This document shows positions 9,082-18,871 of a stretch of 64,000 nucleotides of DNA, piece by piece; the stretch's first letter is position 1, and the number at the start of each line of letters is the position of its first letter. A model generated the notes under the pieces. The model saw nothing but the letters and a program-made list of their open reading frames with translations, searched no databases and was not told where the DNA came from. The DNA comes from Kordia sp965283645 (GTDB lineage: Bacteria > Bacteroidota > Bacteroidia > Flavobacteriales > Flavobacteriaceae). The position numbers were made by a program, and so were the translations under genes. The DNA lies in NCBI RefSeq assembly GCF_965283645.1, contig NZ_CBDIPG010000002.1, forward strand, positions 1-64,000, in the 5' to 3' direction.

Positions 9082-9139
9082 GTTGTGAGTCAAGGAACCT
9101 TCAAATAAACAGATATACAAAATATAAATTTTTAAAACT

Positions 9140-10141
9140 TTGAGTAGAAACAAAATTGCAGTCGTTATACTAAATTGGAACGGAAAACAGTTGTTAGAAC
9201 AGTTTTTACCGAGTGTAATTGCGTTTTCAAAAGAAGCGACAATTTATGTAGCTGATAACGCTTCAAGTGATGATTCAGTGGCGTATGTAAAAGCAAATTT
9301 TCCCGAAGTTAAGATTATTCAAAATGCTAAAAATGGTGGCTATGCAAAAGGGTATAATGATGCATTACCACACGTTTCGGAAGACATTTTCTGTTTGTTA
9401 AATTCAGATATTGAAGTGACAGAAAACTGGCTCACTCCTATTCTATCAGAATTTAATTCGAATCCTGAAACGGCAATTATTCAACCGAAAATTTTAGATT
9501 TTAAACAAAAAACACATTTTGAATATGCTGGCGCGGCTGGCGGATTTATTGATAAGTACGGATATTTATATTGTAAAGGGCGAATTTTTCAAACACTTGA
9601 AGAAGATGTACAACAATACAATGAAAGTTCGGAAATTTTCTGGGCTTCTGGTGCGTGTTTATTCATCAGAAAAAATGTTTTTACGGAATTGAATGGTTTC
9701 GATGAAGATTTTTTTGCACATCAAGAAGAAGTTGATTTGTGTTGGCGTGCGTTTAATGCAGGATACAAAACAAAGTGTATTCCTGAAAGTGTTGTGTTTC
9801 ATGTTGGTGGCGCAACATTGGATAGTTCTAATCCACGAAAAACATATCTAAATTTTAGAAATTCATTGTGTATGCTTGCGAAAAATCTCCCGAAAGGGAA
9901 ACTATTTCCAATCATATTTTCACGATTGATATTAGATGGAATTGCCGCATTACAGTTTTTAATCAAACTACAATTCAAGCACTTTTTAGCTGTTATAAAA
10001 GCACATTTTCACTTTTATGCACGTTTACCTAAAATGCTTAAGAAACGTGGAGAAACACAGCAAAAACAGTACTTTCAACACAAATTTATTGTGTATTCAT
10101 ATTTTATAAAAGGAAAGAAAACATATTCGAAATTATCTTAA
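9140..10141 (+). CDS. Glycosyltransferase family 2 protein
   Basis: A 333-residue GT2 enzyme starting at TTG. The N-terminus KIAVVILNWNGKQLLEQFLPS is the nucleotide-sugar binding start of the family; YVADNASSDDS and LLNSDIEV hold the metal-binding acidic residues, and GFDEDFFAHQEEVDLCWRA is the acceptor-site motif of rhamnosyltransferase-like members. A hydrophobic C-terminal segment suggests membrane association. It likely adds a sugar to a surface polysaccharide or lipid; the sugar is not predictable. Confidence 0.88.
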   Translation: MSRNKIAVVILNWNGKQLLEQFLPSVIAFSKEATIYVADNASSDDSVAYVKANFPEVKIIQNAKNGGYAKGYNDALPHVSEDIFCLLNSDIEVTENWLTPILSEFNSNPETAIIQPKILDFKQKTHFEYAGAAGGFIDKYGYLYCKGRIFQTLEEDVQQYNESSEIFWASGACLFIRKNVFTELNGFDEDFFAHQEEVDLCWRAFNAGYKTKCIPESVVFHVGGATLDSSNPRKTYLNFRNSLCMLAKNLPKGKLFPIIFSRLILDGIAALQFLIKLQFKHFLAVIKAHFHFYARLPKMLKKRGETQQKQYFQHKFIVYSYFIKGKKTYSKLS

Positions 10142-10316
10142 TTTATTGTATTTGAAAAAATCATTTTCATAGTAATATTATCTTTTATTACATACAATAG
10201 TACTAGCAAAAAAATAGATGAAATTTAAGAAGATAGCGTAATTCGATTTTATGATTTAGAACTCGTTTACTCTTTTTCAATTTTCACTTGTATCTAAAAA
10301 GTGTAAACGAGTTTAT

Positions 10317-10344
10317 AGCCAATCAATGTTAAAAAGATTGGCTT
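10317..10344. terminator. Bidirectional hairpin between convergent genes
   Basis: AGCCAATC and GATTGGCT form an 8-base stem between the glycosyltransferase and the beta-propeller gene. A second, longer inverted repeat (AACTCGTTTAC at 10260-10270 with GTAAACGAGTT at 10303-10313) lies just upstream. T runs are poor, so termination strength is uncertain. Confidence 0.4.
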
Positions 10345-10365
10345 TATCATAAAAATTTGAGTTGA

Positions 10366-12072
10366 TTAATTAATTATCAACTTATGTGTTTCCGTAATTG
10401 AATTTCCAGTTACATTTAAAAAATAAATACCTCTTGAAATGTTTTGTAATGGTAACGTTACTTTTTCAATATGCTGGAACTTCTTTTTAAACAGTAATTC
10501 TCCAGATACCGTAAAAAGTGTAATATCTACTTCTTGAATATTTTTTTGAAAACTTAGATTAATTCTTTCTTTTGCAGGGTTTGGAAATATATAACTTTGT
10601 TGATTTTCAAAAGTATTTACAGATAATACTTCTGGATCTTTCCATTTTGAAGTAAAAATATTATAGCCACTACCTCTATTTTGGTTATCAGTATTGGTTG
10701 TAAAATCAAAATCTACCGAACCTGTAAAAGTTCCTGCGATGTATATTTGATTTTGTGGTCCAATTTTTATTCCGTACGGAATGTCCCAACTTGAACCTCC
10801 GATAGATTTTGCCCAAATAAAATTACTATCGCCATCAATTTTTTGAACAAAAATATCATCATTCCCATTAGAGGTCATTGTGTTTGTTGTATTTGAAAAA
10901 TCAAAATCAGGCGTAAACTGAAATGAACCTATAAAGTAGACTTTATCATCAACATCTATAGCGATATCGGTTGCATCTGATCGTACATTTACGCCATCTA
11001 TATTTTTTGCCCATTGAAAGTTTCCGCTAGAATTAAATTTTGCAATAAAAGCATTATACGCGCCAGTTACTGTTACATTATAAGTAGAAGAAGTTGGATC
11101 AAAATCACCACTATCAGCCACATATCCAACAAAGTATATATTTTCATTACTATCAAGTGCAATTCCTCTTCCGATTTCATCAGAAGATCCACCAGCTGTT
11201 CTCGCCCAAATAAAGTTTCCGTTAGTATCTAATTTATGTATGTAATAGTCTCTTATTCCATTAGATGATCTATTGTAAGTGCCTGAACCTGTATTAAAAT
11301 CTACTGTTGATAAAAATTCTCCTGTAGAGTATACATATCCAGAATTACTGACTACAAGTGCATGACCAATATCATGACTGTTAGAGCTTCCAAATGTTCG
11401 TACCCAAGAAAAGTTTCCATTTACATCTAGTTTGTGTACATAAATATCTGAAAATCCGCTACTTGTAACGTTGAATGTTCCTGAACCTGGATCAAAATCT
11501 GCGGTATCTCTAAAGTAACTAGTAGTATACACATTTCCTGTAGCGTCAACATCAACACTTCCATAATCATTTGAAAATGAAGTTCTTCCAAAGGCTTTTG
11601 CCCAGACTAAATTTCCGTCAGCATCTAATTTCAATACATAGTTTTGATAGTAATCTCCAGAAACTAATTCACTTACATTTGAACTCGGATCAAAATCAAC
11701 AGTTCCTCTAAAAAATCCTGTAATAATTACATTGTCATTCGCATCAATTACAATATCACTTGCAACATCAGAAAAACTAGAACCAAATGAAACTGCCCAA
11801 ACAAAGTTACCATTGGCATCTAATTTTTGTATGAACATATCACTACTTCCATTACTAGATAGTGTAAATGACGAACTGCTGCTCGGATCAAAATCTACGG
11901 TATTACTAAAATATCCTGCCGTATATACATTTCCGGTCGAATCATAATCAATACTAAGTGCAAAGTCATAACCGCCACTGCCGCCAACTGTTTTAGCCCA
12001 GTTATATGCGGTATCTTGAGCAAATAATATATAGGAGAAAGCAAAAAGTAATAGGGTAATTTTGTGTTTCAT
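10366..12072 (-). CDS. SBBP-type beta-propeller protein with T9SS sorting tail
   Basis: From the ATG at 12072 the product is 568 residues with a signal peptide ending FSYILFAQ. An upstream in-frame ATG is ignored because it precedes the signal. About eight repeats of roughly 55 residues follow, each with a pattern like WAK..GG..., DSxGNVYxxGxF, xDFDP, and D.F..K.D..GNF. These are SBBP propeller repeats. Residues about 490-568 are a type A T9SS tail (YIFPNPAKERINL ... GIYFLNV). It is probably secreted and surface-attached; its ligand is unknown. Confidence 0.85.
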   Translation of the reverse strand: MKHKITLLLFAFSYILFAQDTAYNWAKTVGGSGGYDFALSIDYDSTGNVYTAGYFSNTVDFDPSSSSSFTLSSNGSSDMFIQKLDANGNFVWAVSFGSSFSDVASDIVIDANDNVIITGFFRGTVDFDPSSNVSELVSGDYYQNYVLKLDADGNLVWAKAFGRTSFSNDYGSVDVDATGNVYTTSYFRDTADFDPGSGTFNVTSSGFSDIYVHKLDVNGNFSWVRTFGSSNSHDIGHALVVSNSGYVYSTGEFLSTVDFNTGSGTYNRSSNGIRDYYIHKLDTNGNFIWARTAGGSSDEIGRGIALDSNENIYFVGYVADSGDFDPTSSTYNVTVTGAYNAFIAKFNSSGNFQWAKNIDGVNVRSDATDIAIDVDDKVYFIGSFQFTPDFDFSNTTNTMTSNGNDDIFVQKIDGDSNFIWAKSIGGSSWDIPYGIKIGPQNQIYIAGTFTGSVDFDFTTNTDNQNRGSGYNIFTSKWKDPEVLSVNTFENQQSYIFPNPAKERINLSFQKNIQEVDITLFTVSGELLFKKKFQHIEKVTLPLQNISRGIYFLNVTGNSITETHKLIIN

Positions 12073-12083
12073 TATGTATGTGC

Positions 12084-12104
12084 TTTTATCTTGCAAAGAT
12101 AAAA
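12084..12104. promoter_or_regulatory. Inverted repeat overlapping a -7-like box
   Basis: TTTTATCTT and AAGATAAAA are 9-base arms around GCA, 12 bases before the propeller gene's ATG. The reverse strand reads TATCTTTG (12101-12094), an exact -7 box, but no -33 box stands at normal spacing. It could be an operator or an mRNA hairpin. Confidence 0.3.
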
Positions 12105-12245
12105 AACATTTTGATGTACTACTAGCATTTAAATTTCAAAAAACAGTGAATAATCTATATATAAATTACACTCATGAAAAATTCAATCTGACTGAAAGTA
12201 TACTTAATTTATGAGTAATGAAGTGATATATTGAAAATCATACTA

Positions 12246-13370
12246 TTATTTCCTTGCCATTTGTATAATCGTAACCAAATCATCGCTTTTCATTTTGGTT
12301 TCTACAAATACATAAAAATCTTCATTTTCCAAATATTTTGATTCTATCACACTTCCTGTACGTTTTGTGCCATCTTCCGTTACTTTATAACCTCTTTTTT
12401 CTAATTGTTTTACAAATGTACTTCCAGATATTATATCACAAACATAAGCAATCTCCTGATTATCAATAAATTTAAGCGCGGCACCTTTGTTTTCATTATA
12501 CCAAGCACCAGAAGAAGCATCTTTTTTCCAGCCTAATGAAATTTTATTCAAGCCTTTTACCGTTGGTATAAATTCTTCCATTAAAATAGCTTCCAAATCT
12601 GCTGGCAATAAATCGCGTTCTTCCGTATCTGTAAACTGTCTGATGTTATCTTCTTGCGTCAATAAGCGCATAATTGAAGGATATTTGGACGAATACACAA
12701 TATTTACACGTTGATCTTGGTAATATCGGTTAAATTCACTGTTGCCAACTTCCGTTTTTATTTCTTTCATTGTACCATTTTTGGTCGTAAAACGCACTAC
12801 AATTGTTGAGTACGTTCCGGTTCCAGAGCTTGTGGAAATGCCCGAAATAATTATTCCGTCAGTACGAACTTGCGTTTCTGCTAAAATTCGATCTTCAACA
12901 GCATTAAATCTGGCTGAGAATATAAAAAATAGTACAATTGCAGGAATGATTGCTATGGCAAAAGCCGCTGTATAATCGGGCTGAAGCGTATCTTCAACTT
13001 CTAATTGGACTTTTTCAGGCTTCCATCTATTAAAATAAACAAGGGTAAAAACAGCAAATATGATACATACTATAACGCCAATAACCGCCAAAATAGTTGT
13101 AATTCCATAAATATCATATTCTGGCAACACAAACATAAATAGAATAAAAGATACTAGTGTTAATGTAAGAAATGTTCCAAAAATAATTTTATTCCTCATT
13201 GGTAGTTTTTGCAACTTTTCTTCTCGTATATTCTTTTTTGCTTCCGCTAGAATTTCGTCTTGTTCTTCTTCTGTACAACCTTTACTTCCTAGATATTTCT
13301 TTATTTGGTATGAATATTCATTACGCTGAATTCGTTTGGTAACTTCAATCAATAAGTCTTTTCTCTTCAT
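12246..13370 (-). CDS. Membrane protein with DUF3592-like extracytoplasmic domain
   Basis: A 374-residue protein. Residues 1-55 are charged and helical, followed by two membrane helices (about 62-85 and 89-112) and a third near 133-152. The next part, with VRTDGIIISGISTS, YSTIVVRFTTKNG and INIVYSSKYPSIMRLL-like sequence, resembles the DUF3592 beta fold that reads a small exposed domain. The last 120 residues are unassigned. Function is not known. It stands alone. Confidence 0.55.
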   Translation of the reverse strand: MKRKDLLIEVTKRIQRNEYSYQIKKYLGSKGCTEEEQDEILAEAKKNIREEKLQKLPMRNKIIFGTFLTLTLVSFILFMFVLPEYDIYGITTILAVIGVIVCIIFAVFTLVYFNRWKPEKVQLEVEDTLQPDYTAAFAIAIIPAIVLFFIFSARFNAVEDRILAETQVRTDGIIISGISTSSGTGTYSTIVVRFTTKNGTMKEIKTEVGNSEFNRYYQDQRVNIVYSSKYPSIMRLLTQEDNIRQFTDTEERDLLPADLEAILMEEFIPTVKGLNKISLGWKKDASSGAWYNENKGAALKFIDNQEIAYVCDIISGSTFVKQLEKRGYKVTEDGTKRTGSVIESKYLENEDFYVFVETKMKSDDLVTIIQMARK

Positions 13371-13578
13371 GCTATTCGGTATTGTTTTATCGTTTTATAT
13401 CATTGTAATTTTCAAATACATACGGATATCGATACCAAATGAACACAAAAATGAATTCTAATCAAAATAACACTTCCAATAATTCATGAATTTTGACTAA
13501 TGTTGCCAAACAATAAAGCTACGTTTGGTACGTTATCTCAAATCTATTAAGTTAATTGGTTTAAAAGTTTGTTAATCC

Positions 13579-13610
13579 TTGTTAATTCAATAGCATTTTT
13601 AATATTTTTG
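13579..13610 (+). promoter_or_regulatory. Bacteroidota promoter for the OmpA-like lipoprotein
   Basis: TTG at 13579-13581 and TATTTTTG at 13603-13610 are 21 bases apart and about 45 bases ahead of the chosen ATG at 13656. Its position inside an upstream in-frame extension supports the later start. Confidence 0.45.
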
Positions 13611-13655
13611 AACTTAATTTTCGAAAAAACCGTTTTAATTATAAAAATAAGATTT

Positions 13656-14537
13656 ATGAAGAAGATTCTCTTATTGACAGCAACTGTATCAATTTTGCTA
13701 TCATCTTGTGTTTCTAAAAAAGAATTTGCCGAATTGGAAGCAAGACACAAAGAAACCAAAGATTTACTAAATTCTGCAACCGTAAAACTAAACTCATGTT
13801 TAGAAGAAAAAGCCTCTTCCTCTGCACGCGCAGAAGCGTTAAAAGAGCAAGTTGTAGATTTGAGAAAAGCTAATAGTGATTTGAAGGAAAATAATCAAAG
13901 TTTGATTCAAAACACTAGAGATATGACTGTTTTGACGACTAAAGGTGCTGAAAACCTTGAAAAGTCATTAGAAAGCATGAAAGAAAAAGATTTGAAAATT
14001 ACACGTTTACAAGACGCTTTAAACAAAAAGGATAGTGTAACGTTGGCAATTGTTTCTAGTTTGAAAAAAGCAGTTGGAATTGACGATCCGGATATTGAAA
14101 TCAACGTTGAAAAAGGTGTTGTTTTTATCTCTATTGCAGACAAATTATTATTTAAAAGTGGTAGCTACAACGTAACAACTAGAGCGCAAGAAGTTTTAGC
14201 AAAAGTTGCGAAAGTTGTAAACAGCAAGCCAGATTTTGAATGTATGGTAGAAGGTCACACAGATAACGTACCTTATAGTAAAGGTGTGTTGATTGATAAC
14301 TGGGATTTGAGTGTAAAAAGATCAACATCAATTATTCGTGTGTTACAAGAATTGGGTGTAAATCCGCAACAGTTAATTGCAGCTGGAAGAAGTTCATATG
14401 TTCCTTTAGTTGACAACGATACAGCGGCTAACAGAGCTATAAACAGACGTACACGTATTGTTGTATTACCAAAAATTGATCAGTTTTATGACATGATCGA
14501 AAAAGAAATGAAAACACTTTCCGCAGAAGGAAAATAA
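13656..14537 (+). CDS. OmpA-family peptidoglycan-binding lipoprotein
   Basis: From the ATG at 13656 the product is 293 residues. The lipobox LLSSC puts the lipidated cysteine at residue 18. Residues about 20-130 are coiled coil, and the C-terminal OmpA/MotB domain holds FECMVEGHTDNVPYS, NWDLSVKRSTSIIRVL and NRAINRRTRIVVLP, the peptidoglycan-binding signature. It probably ties the outer membrane to the cell wall. A strong terminator follows directly. Confidence 0.9.
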   Translation: MKKILLLTATVSILLSSCVSKKEFAELEARHKETKDLLNSATVKLNSCLEEKASSSARAEALKEQVVDLRKANSDLKENNQSLIQNTRDMTVLTTKGAENLEKSLESMKEKDLKITRLQDALNKKDSVTLAIVSSLKKAVGIDDPDIEINVEKGVVFISIADKLLFKSGSYNVTTRAQEVLAKVAKVVNSKPDFECMVEGHTDNVPYSKGVLIDNWDLSVKRSTSIIRVLQELGVNPQQLIAAGRSSYVPLVDNDTAANRAINRRTRIVVLPKIDQFYDMIEKEMKTLSAEGK

Positions 14538-14561
14538 GATATAAATTTTAGGTATTAATTT

Positions 14562-14594
14562 AAAAGAGCGCTTCCATTATGGAGCGCTCTTTTT
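14562..14594 (+). terminator. Rho-independent terminator after the OmpA-like gene
   Basis: AAAAGAGCGCT (14562-14572) pairs with AGCGCTCTTTT (14583-14593), followed by Ts. It lies 25 bases after the stop codon. Confidence 0.85.
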
Positions 14595-14745
14595 GTTTAT
14601 AATGTCCGCTCTGAAATAAAATATCAACCGCTACTATAACACATGTTGATGGCAATTGTTTTTAATAGTTAATTTTAAGAAAGTGCAACATCCGCAAATA
14701 TGATTCGTCTTTACAATATATTTCTAATATTAAATCAATTCAATC

Positions 14746-15450
14746 ATGAACAAAAAAACTACCTCCTTACTGATTTTATTCTTAACTATTTTTTCTACAC
14801 ACTGCTATGCTACTTGGTCAATAATTGCCGTAGATCGTAAAACAGGTGAAATTGGCATTGTTGGTGCATCCTGTACTTTCGATGTATCGGGCATTGCGTC
14901 AATCGTACCTGGAAAAGGAGCCATCGTAGTTCAGGCTGGAAGCGATTATTTTGCCCGAATGAAAGGTGTTGAATTAATGAAAAAAGACATTCCATTAAAA
15001 GAAATACTTAGTGCAATGAAAAATAAAAAGTTTACTCCAGAAAGACAACAATACGGTTTGATTGTTTTGGATTCAAAGTCTAAACCTCTAGTATATTCTG
15101 GTTCTGAGATCAAGGATTGGAATGGAGCACAATTAAGTAATGACTTCGCTGTTATGGGCAATATTCTTACTGATAGTCAAGTAATTTCAAAAGCATACAA
15201 AGCATTTGATGAAAATAGAGATAAATCATTGGCAGCGCGCTTAATGTTGGCTTTAAAAGCTGGGGAAAAAGCTGGAGGAGATAAAAGATGTGGAACGCAG
15301 TATGCTAGATCTGCTTTTCTAATGGTTTACAAACCTAAAGATGGAGCTATTATAAAACTGGCTGTACAAGGAATAGAAAAAGGTGGCAAACGAGCTGTAA
15401 CTTTATTAAATGAGAAATTTAAATTTTGGCGAAAAGAAGAAAAACAATAA
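14746..15450 (+). CDS. DUF1028 family secreted protein
   Basis: A 234-residue protein with a signal peptide ending near THCYA. The mature N-terminus TWSIIAVDRKTGEIGIVGAS is the hallmark of DUF1028, a family with an Ntn-hydrolase-like fold and no settled activity. GNILTDSQVI and the C-terminal AARLMLALKAGEKAGGDKR also fit. It is predicted to be periplasmic. It is flanked by a terminator upstream and a convergent oxidase gene downstream. Confidence 0.85.
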   Translation: MNKKTTSLLILFLTIFSTHCYATWSIIAVDRKTGEIGIVGASCTFDVSGIASIVPGKGAIVVQAGSDYFARMKGVELMKKDIPLKEILSAMKNKKFTPERQQYGLIVLDSKSKPLVYSGSEIKDWNGAQLSNDFAVMGNILTDSQVISKAYKAFDENRDKSLAARLMLALKAGEKAGGDKRCGTQYARSAFLMVYKPKDGAIIKLAVQGIEKGGKRAVTLLNEKFKFWRKEEKQ

Positions 15451-15507
15451 ATTTAAAAACCAAGAAGTCTAGAATTCGCTGTCAAAAAGTCCAATAATCT
15501 AATAAGT

Positions 15508-16962
15508 CTACACTTTTATACTTTGCGGATGTTGAATTCGATTATCAGGATCAAGCTGTTGTTTTATTTTTTGAAGTTCAGGAAGGTATTTTCCATAGTA
15601 TGACGTTTCAAAATCTTTGAAATTGATATCTGGATAGTTTCTATAATGCGCTCTGATTCCGTGATCGTAGAAACGTTGTTGAATTTCTTGAAACGCAGTC
15701 AACAATTGGGCTTCTTGCGTTGGTTTTTCCCAATAGGATTGCAATTCTGACCAAAACGGCAAACTTCTGTGTGGAAATACCGAACGTTTTTCTAACGACT
15801 CAGAATTTACATTTCCACCAACCGTATTTACTTGATAAATTAAACCTCTAGTTGTAATTACTTTTTCGATGACAGCATCAATACAACCTTCAATTTCTGA
15901 AAAATCTTTGTACAATCCTGCGCAAGCATTTTTAAAATACAACGGATGTTGCACGCCATAAAACGTTTTTAAAGCTTTTGGCAATGCGCGTTTGTTTCCG
16001 ATAGTTCCTTTGTTAGATATCTTTTTTAGTGCAGTATACACTTTTAAAACATCCGCTACTGCTCTATCGTCGTAGTTTGTGATGAGAATGGTTAAGGTTT
16101 TACCATTTAATACAAATGCTGAAAAGCTTGATTTTGGTAGATTTCCTGCCAATTCAAACCATGTTTTTAGTAGTTTTTTAGCACGAACTGTATCTAGTTT
16201 ATACGATTTACATCGAAATGCTTGAAAGTATTTTGGAGCTTGATAGGTTCTGAATCTCATCTTCGTTATCACACCAAAATTTCCGTTTCCGCCGCCTTTA
16301 CAAGCTTTTAAAATTGCTGATTTCCCTGTTTCTTCATGAATGTTTCCGTTTCCATCAACCAAAGTAATGGCTTCTAAACTATCGCAGGTTAAACCATATT
16401 TACGACTAAAAAAACCATATCCGCCACCTAAGGTTAAACCTCCAATTCCGACAGTTGCACACGAACCTGAAGGTAAAATGCGTTGTTTTGGTAAAAGTTC
16501 GTCATACAATTCTTTGAGTATACAACCTGTTCCAATTGTGATGCTATGATCTTCATTCCATTGAATGTTTTTCATTGCAGAAACATCAATCACTAAACCA
16601 GTATTTGTACTTGAAAACCCTTCAAAACTGTGGCCACCACTTTTTACTACAACTTTTAGTTGTTTGAAGATCGCAAATTGCATTGCGGCTACAACACCTT
16701 CTGTAGTGAAACATTGTGCTATAAATGTTGGTGCTTGCTGAATTCGTTTGTTAAATCGGATGGCTAGTTCTTGATATTCAGCATCTGCTTTTTCGTAGAT
16801 TTTTATATTTTCGGGAAGTAACTCAGGCATTTTTGGAGTCGTATCTTCTACTGAAGTTTCTCCATTTTGCTGTTTTTTATCATCTGCACATGACCAAATT
16901 GTGTATCCAATTCCTCCGAGTACAATTAATTTTGAAAAATCTCTACGATTGTATGTTGACAT
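15508..16962 (-). CDS. FAD-binding (BBE-type) oxidoreductase, Tat-type lipoprotein
   Basis: A 484-residue enzyme. The N-terminus has NRRDFSKLIVLGGIGYTIWSC: a twin-arginine motif followed by a lipobox-like cysteine, so export as a folded lipoprotein is likely. The FAD_binding_4 domain holds VVKSGGHSFEGFSST with the histidine that is often covalently linked to FAD, and GGLTLGGGYGFFSRKYGL. The C-terminus (YYGKYLPELQKIKQQLDP) is the BBE segment. Relatives oxidise sugars or alkaloids; the substrate is unknown. Its ATG overlaps the mltG stop by one base (TAATG). Confidence 0.85.
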   Translation of the reverse strand: MSTYNRRDFSKLIVLGGIGYTIWSCADDKKQQNGETSVEDTTPKMPELLPENIKIYEKADAEYQELAIRFNKRIQQAPTFIAQCFTTEGVVAAMQFAIFKQLKVVVKSGGHSFEGFSSTNTGLVIDVSAMKNIQWNEDHSITIGTGCILKELYDELLPKQRILPSGSCATVGIGGLTLGGGYGFFSRKYGLTCDSLEAITLVDGNGNIHEETGKSAILKACKGGGNGNFGVITKMRFRTYQAPKYFQAFRCKSYKLDTVRAKKLLKTWFELAGNLPKSSFSAFVLNGKTLTILITNYDDRAVADVLKVYTALKKISNKGTIGNKRALPKALKTFYGVQHPLYFKNACAGLYKDFSEIEGCIDAVIEKVITTRGLIYQVNTVGGNVNSESLEKRSVFPHRSLPFWSELQSYWEKPTQEAQLLTAFQEIQQRFYDHGIRAHYRNYPDINFKDFETSYYGKYLPELQKIKQQLDPDNRIQHPQSIKV

Positions 16963-18017
16963 TAGCGATAAATGTTTCGTTCGTTTAATGCTTTGTGATA
17001 TTTACGCGCATTGATTTCATGTTGCCTGTTGGTTTTAGCAAAGTTGGAATAACCTGAAAAATCTTCTTTCGCGCAGAAAAATATATATTCATGCTTTTCA
17101 TAATTCAATACTGCATCAATGTATTGTTCAGATGGAATATAAATTGGCCCTGGCGGTAAACCTCTGTTTTTATAGGTGTTATACGGAGAATCGAGCTCTT
17201 TATCTTTGTTTAAAATTCGTTTAATTTCAAAATCACCCAAAACCCACTTTAATGTCGGATCGGCATCTAGTGGAATTCCTCTTCTGAGGCGATTTACATA
17301 GACACCTGCAATTTTTGGCGCTTCGTCCATTTTTATGGTTTCACACACTACAATCGAAGCCAATGTAGAAACTTCCGTTTGTGACATGTTTAATGCTTTT
17401 GCTTTTGCTTTGCGCTCTGGCGTCCAAAATCGTTTGTATTCTTTGGCAAGTTTCGCAAGTAAATCATCCGCAGAAATATCCCAATACGCATTGTATGTAT
17501 TCGGAATAAACATCGTATTGATCGTTACTGGTGTAAATCCAAATTTGCTTGTGTATGTAGCATCTGTGATTCTTTTTAAAATTTCATCCGCAGATAATTC
17601 AACATTCATAGCTATTTTTTCAGCAACTTCTTTCTTCGTTCGTGCGTTGTTAAACGTGATTTGTATTTCTTTTTCACCATTTCCTTGGCGTAAATCTTCT
17701 ACTATTTTACTATACGCAACATTTTTCGGAAACGTGTATCTTCCAGCTTCTAATGTACTTTGTTTTAAGTTTCTAAAAGTGGCATATTTGCTAAATTTTT
17801 CAGTATCCTCAATAATTCCTTTAGCATTTAAATCTTTGATAACTGCTGAAAATACAGCATCTGTTTTCACATAAAAATCTGTAGTTTTAGTAATTGCAGA
17901 TGTTTTCTTTCCATAAAAATACATGGACGCTTTTGGATATATAAATACTGAACCTATTCCTATGATCACAGCCAAAATTATAATTATAACTGCTGTTTTA
18001 CTGCTTTTTTTCTTCAC
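16962..18017 (-). CDS. mltG: Endolytic murein transglycosylase MltG (YceG-like)
   Basis: The 351-residue protein has one N-terminal membrane helix (about 8-28) and a periplasmic YceG domain: LEAGRYTFP, the STLASIVVCETIKMDEAPKI segment bearing the catalytic-region glutamate, VYVNRLRRGIPLDADPTLKW, and YNTYKNRGLPPGPIYIPS. MltG cleaves nascent glycan strands and sets their length. It lies between the Sua5/YciO-like gene (16-base gap) and the FAD oxidase gene in one operon. Confidence 0.93.
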   Translation of the reverse strand: MKKKSSKTAVIIIILAVIIGIGSVFIYPKASMYFYGKKTSAITKTTDFYVKTDAVFSAVIKDLNAKGIIEDTEKFSKYATFRNLKQSTLEAGRYTFPKNVAYSKIVEDLRQGNGEKEIQITFNNARTKKEVAEKIAMNVELSADEILKRITDATYTSKFGFTPVTINTMFIPNTYNAYWDISADDLLAKLAKEYKRFWTPERKAKAKALNMSQTEVSTLASIVVCETIKMDEAPKIAGVYVNRLRRGIPLDADPTLKWVLGDFEIKRILNKDKELDSPYNTYKNRGLPPGPIYIPSEQYIDAVLNYEKHEYIFFCAKEDFSGYSNFAKTNRQHEINARKYHKALNERNIYR

Positions 18018-18033
18018 TATTTATTTTGTTTTT

Positions 18034-18657
18034 TTACAGAATGACATCAATATCACCTTTTCCTTCTCTAATAATTTCAGGCTCATGGCCAGATAAATCA
18101 ATGATTGTGGATGCAACATTGTCGCCATAACCACCATCAATCACAATATCGACCAAATTATCCCACTTTTCTAAAATCAACTCTGGATCGGTTGTATATT
18201 CTACAATATCATCTTCATCATAGATAGACGTTGACACTATCGGATTCCCTAATTCTTGCACAATCGTACGTGCAATGTTGTTATCAGGTACACGAATTCC
18301 GACCGTTTTTCGTTTTTTAAATGCTTTTGGAAGATTGTTATTTCCTGGCAAGATAAACGTATACGGACCTGGCAATGCTTTTTTGAGAATCTTATACGTT
18401 GCCGTATCAATTTGACGAATATAATCGCTAATATGGCTTAAATCGTTGCAGATAAACGAAAAATTCGCTTTTTCAAGTTTAATTCCTTTTATACGTGCAA
18501 TTCGCTCTAATGCTTTGGTATTTGTGATATCGCAACCCAATCCATAAACCGTATCGGTAGGATAAATAACCAATCCGCCATTTCGAAGTACATCTAGCAC
18601 CTTTTTGATTTCCTTCGGATTCGGATTTTCATTATATAGTTTTATAAATTGAGCCAT
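18034..18657 (-). CDS. Sua5/YciO/YrdC family (threonylcarbamoyl-AMP synthase-like) protein
   Basis: A 207-residue YrdC-fold protein: GGLVIYPTDTVYGLGCDI near 26-43, a KANFSFICNDLSHISDY segment, ALPGPYTFIL, GIRVPDNN and STIIDLSG. YrdC-fold enzymes make threonylcarbamoyl-AMP for tRNA t6A. This one looks closer to the YciO subgroup, where that activity is less certain, so no symbol is given. It is the first gene of a three-gene operon with mltG. Confidence 0.85.
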   Translation of the reverse strand: MAQFIKLYNENPNPKEIKKVLDVLRNGGLVIYPTDTVYGLGCDITNTKALERIARIKGIKLEKANFSFICNDLSHISDYIRQIDTATYKILKKALPGPYTFILPGNNNLPKAFKKRKTVGIRVPDNNIARTIVQELGNPIVSTSIYDEDDIVEYTTDPELILEKWDNLVDIVIDGGYGDNVASTIIDLSGHEPEIIREGKGDIDVIL

Positions 18658-18680
18658 ATTATTGTTACAACTTTGTCACA

Positions 18681-18713
18681 CAAAAGTAATTGATTTTTAG
18701 TAATTATATACAA
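18681..18713 (-). promoter_or_regulatory. Bacteroidota promoter for the Sua5/YciO-like operon
   Basis: On the minus strand, TTG (18713-18711) and TACTTTTG (18688-18681) are 22 bases apart, 24 bases ahead of the ATG. Spacing is slightly long. Confidence 0.4.
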
Positions 18714-18871
18714 TCCTTCTTGAAACTGTATGATGTTGCATAAAAGTACAAATTTAAAATATTTTAAAATATTGATTTTAAGTGATTTTCATAAAAAAAG
18801 TAGTGTTAAACTTTTAAGTCAAAATTAAGACTTCTGTATACTTTTTTTTAAGATATTGCGTTCACATTAGT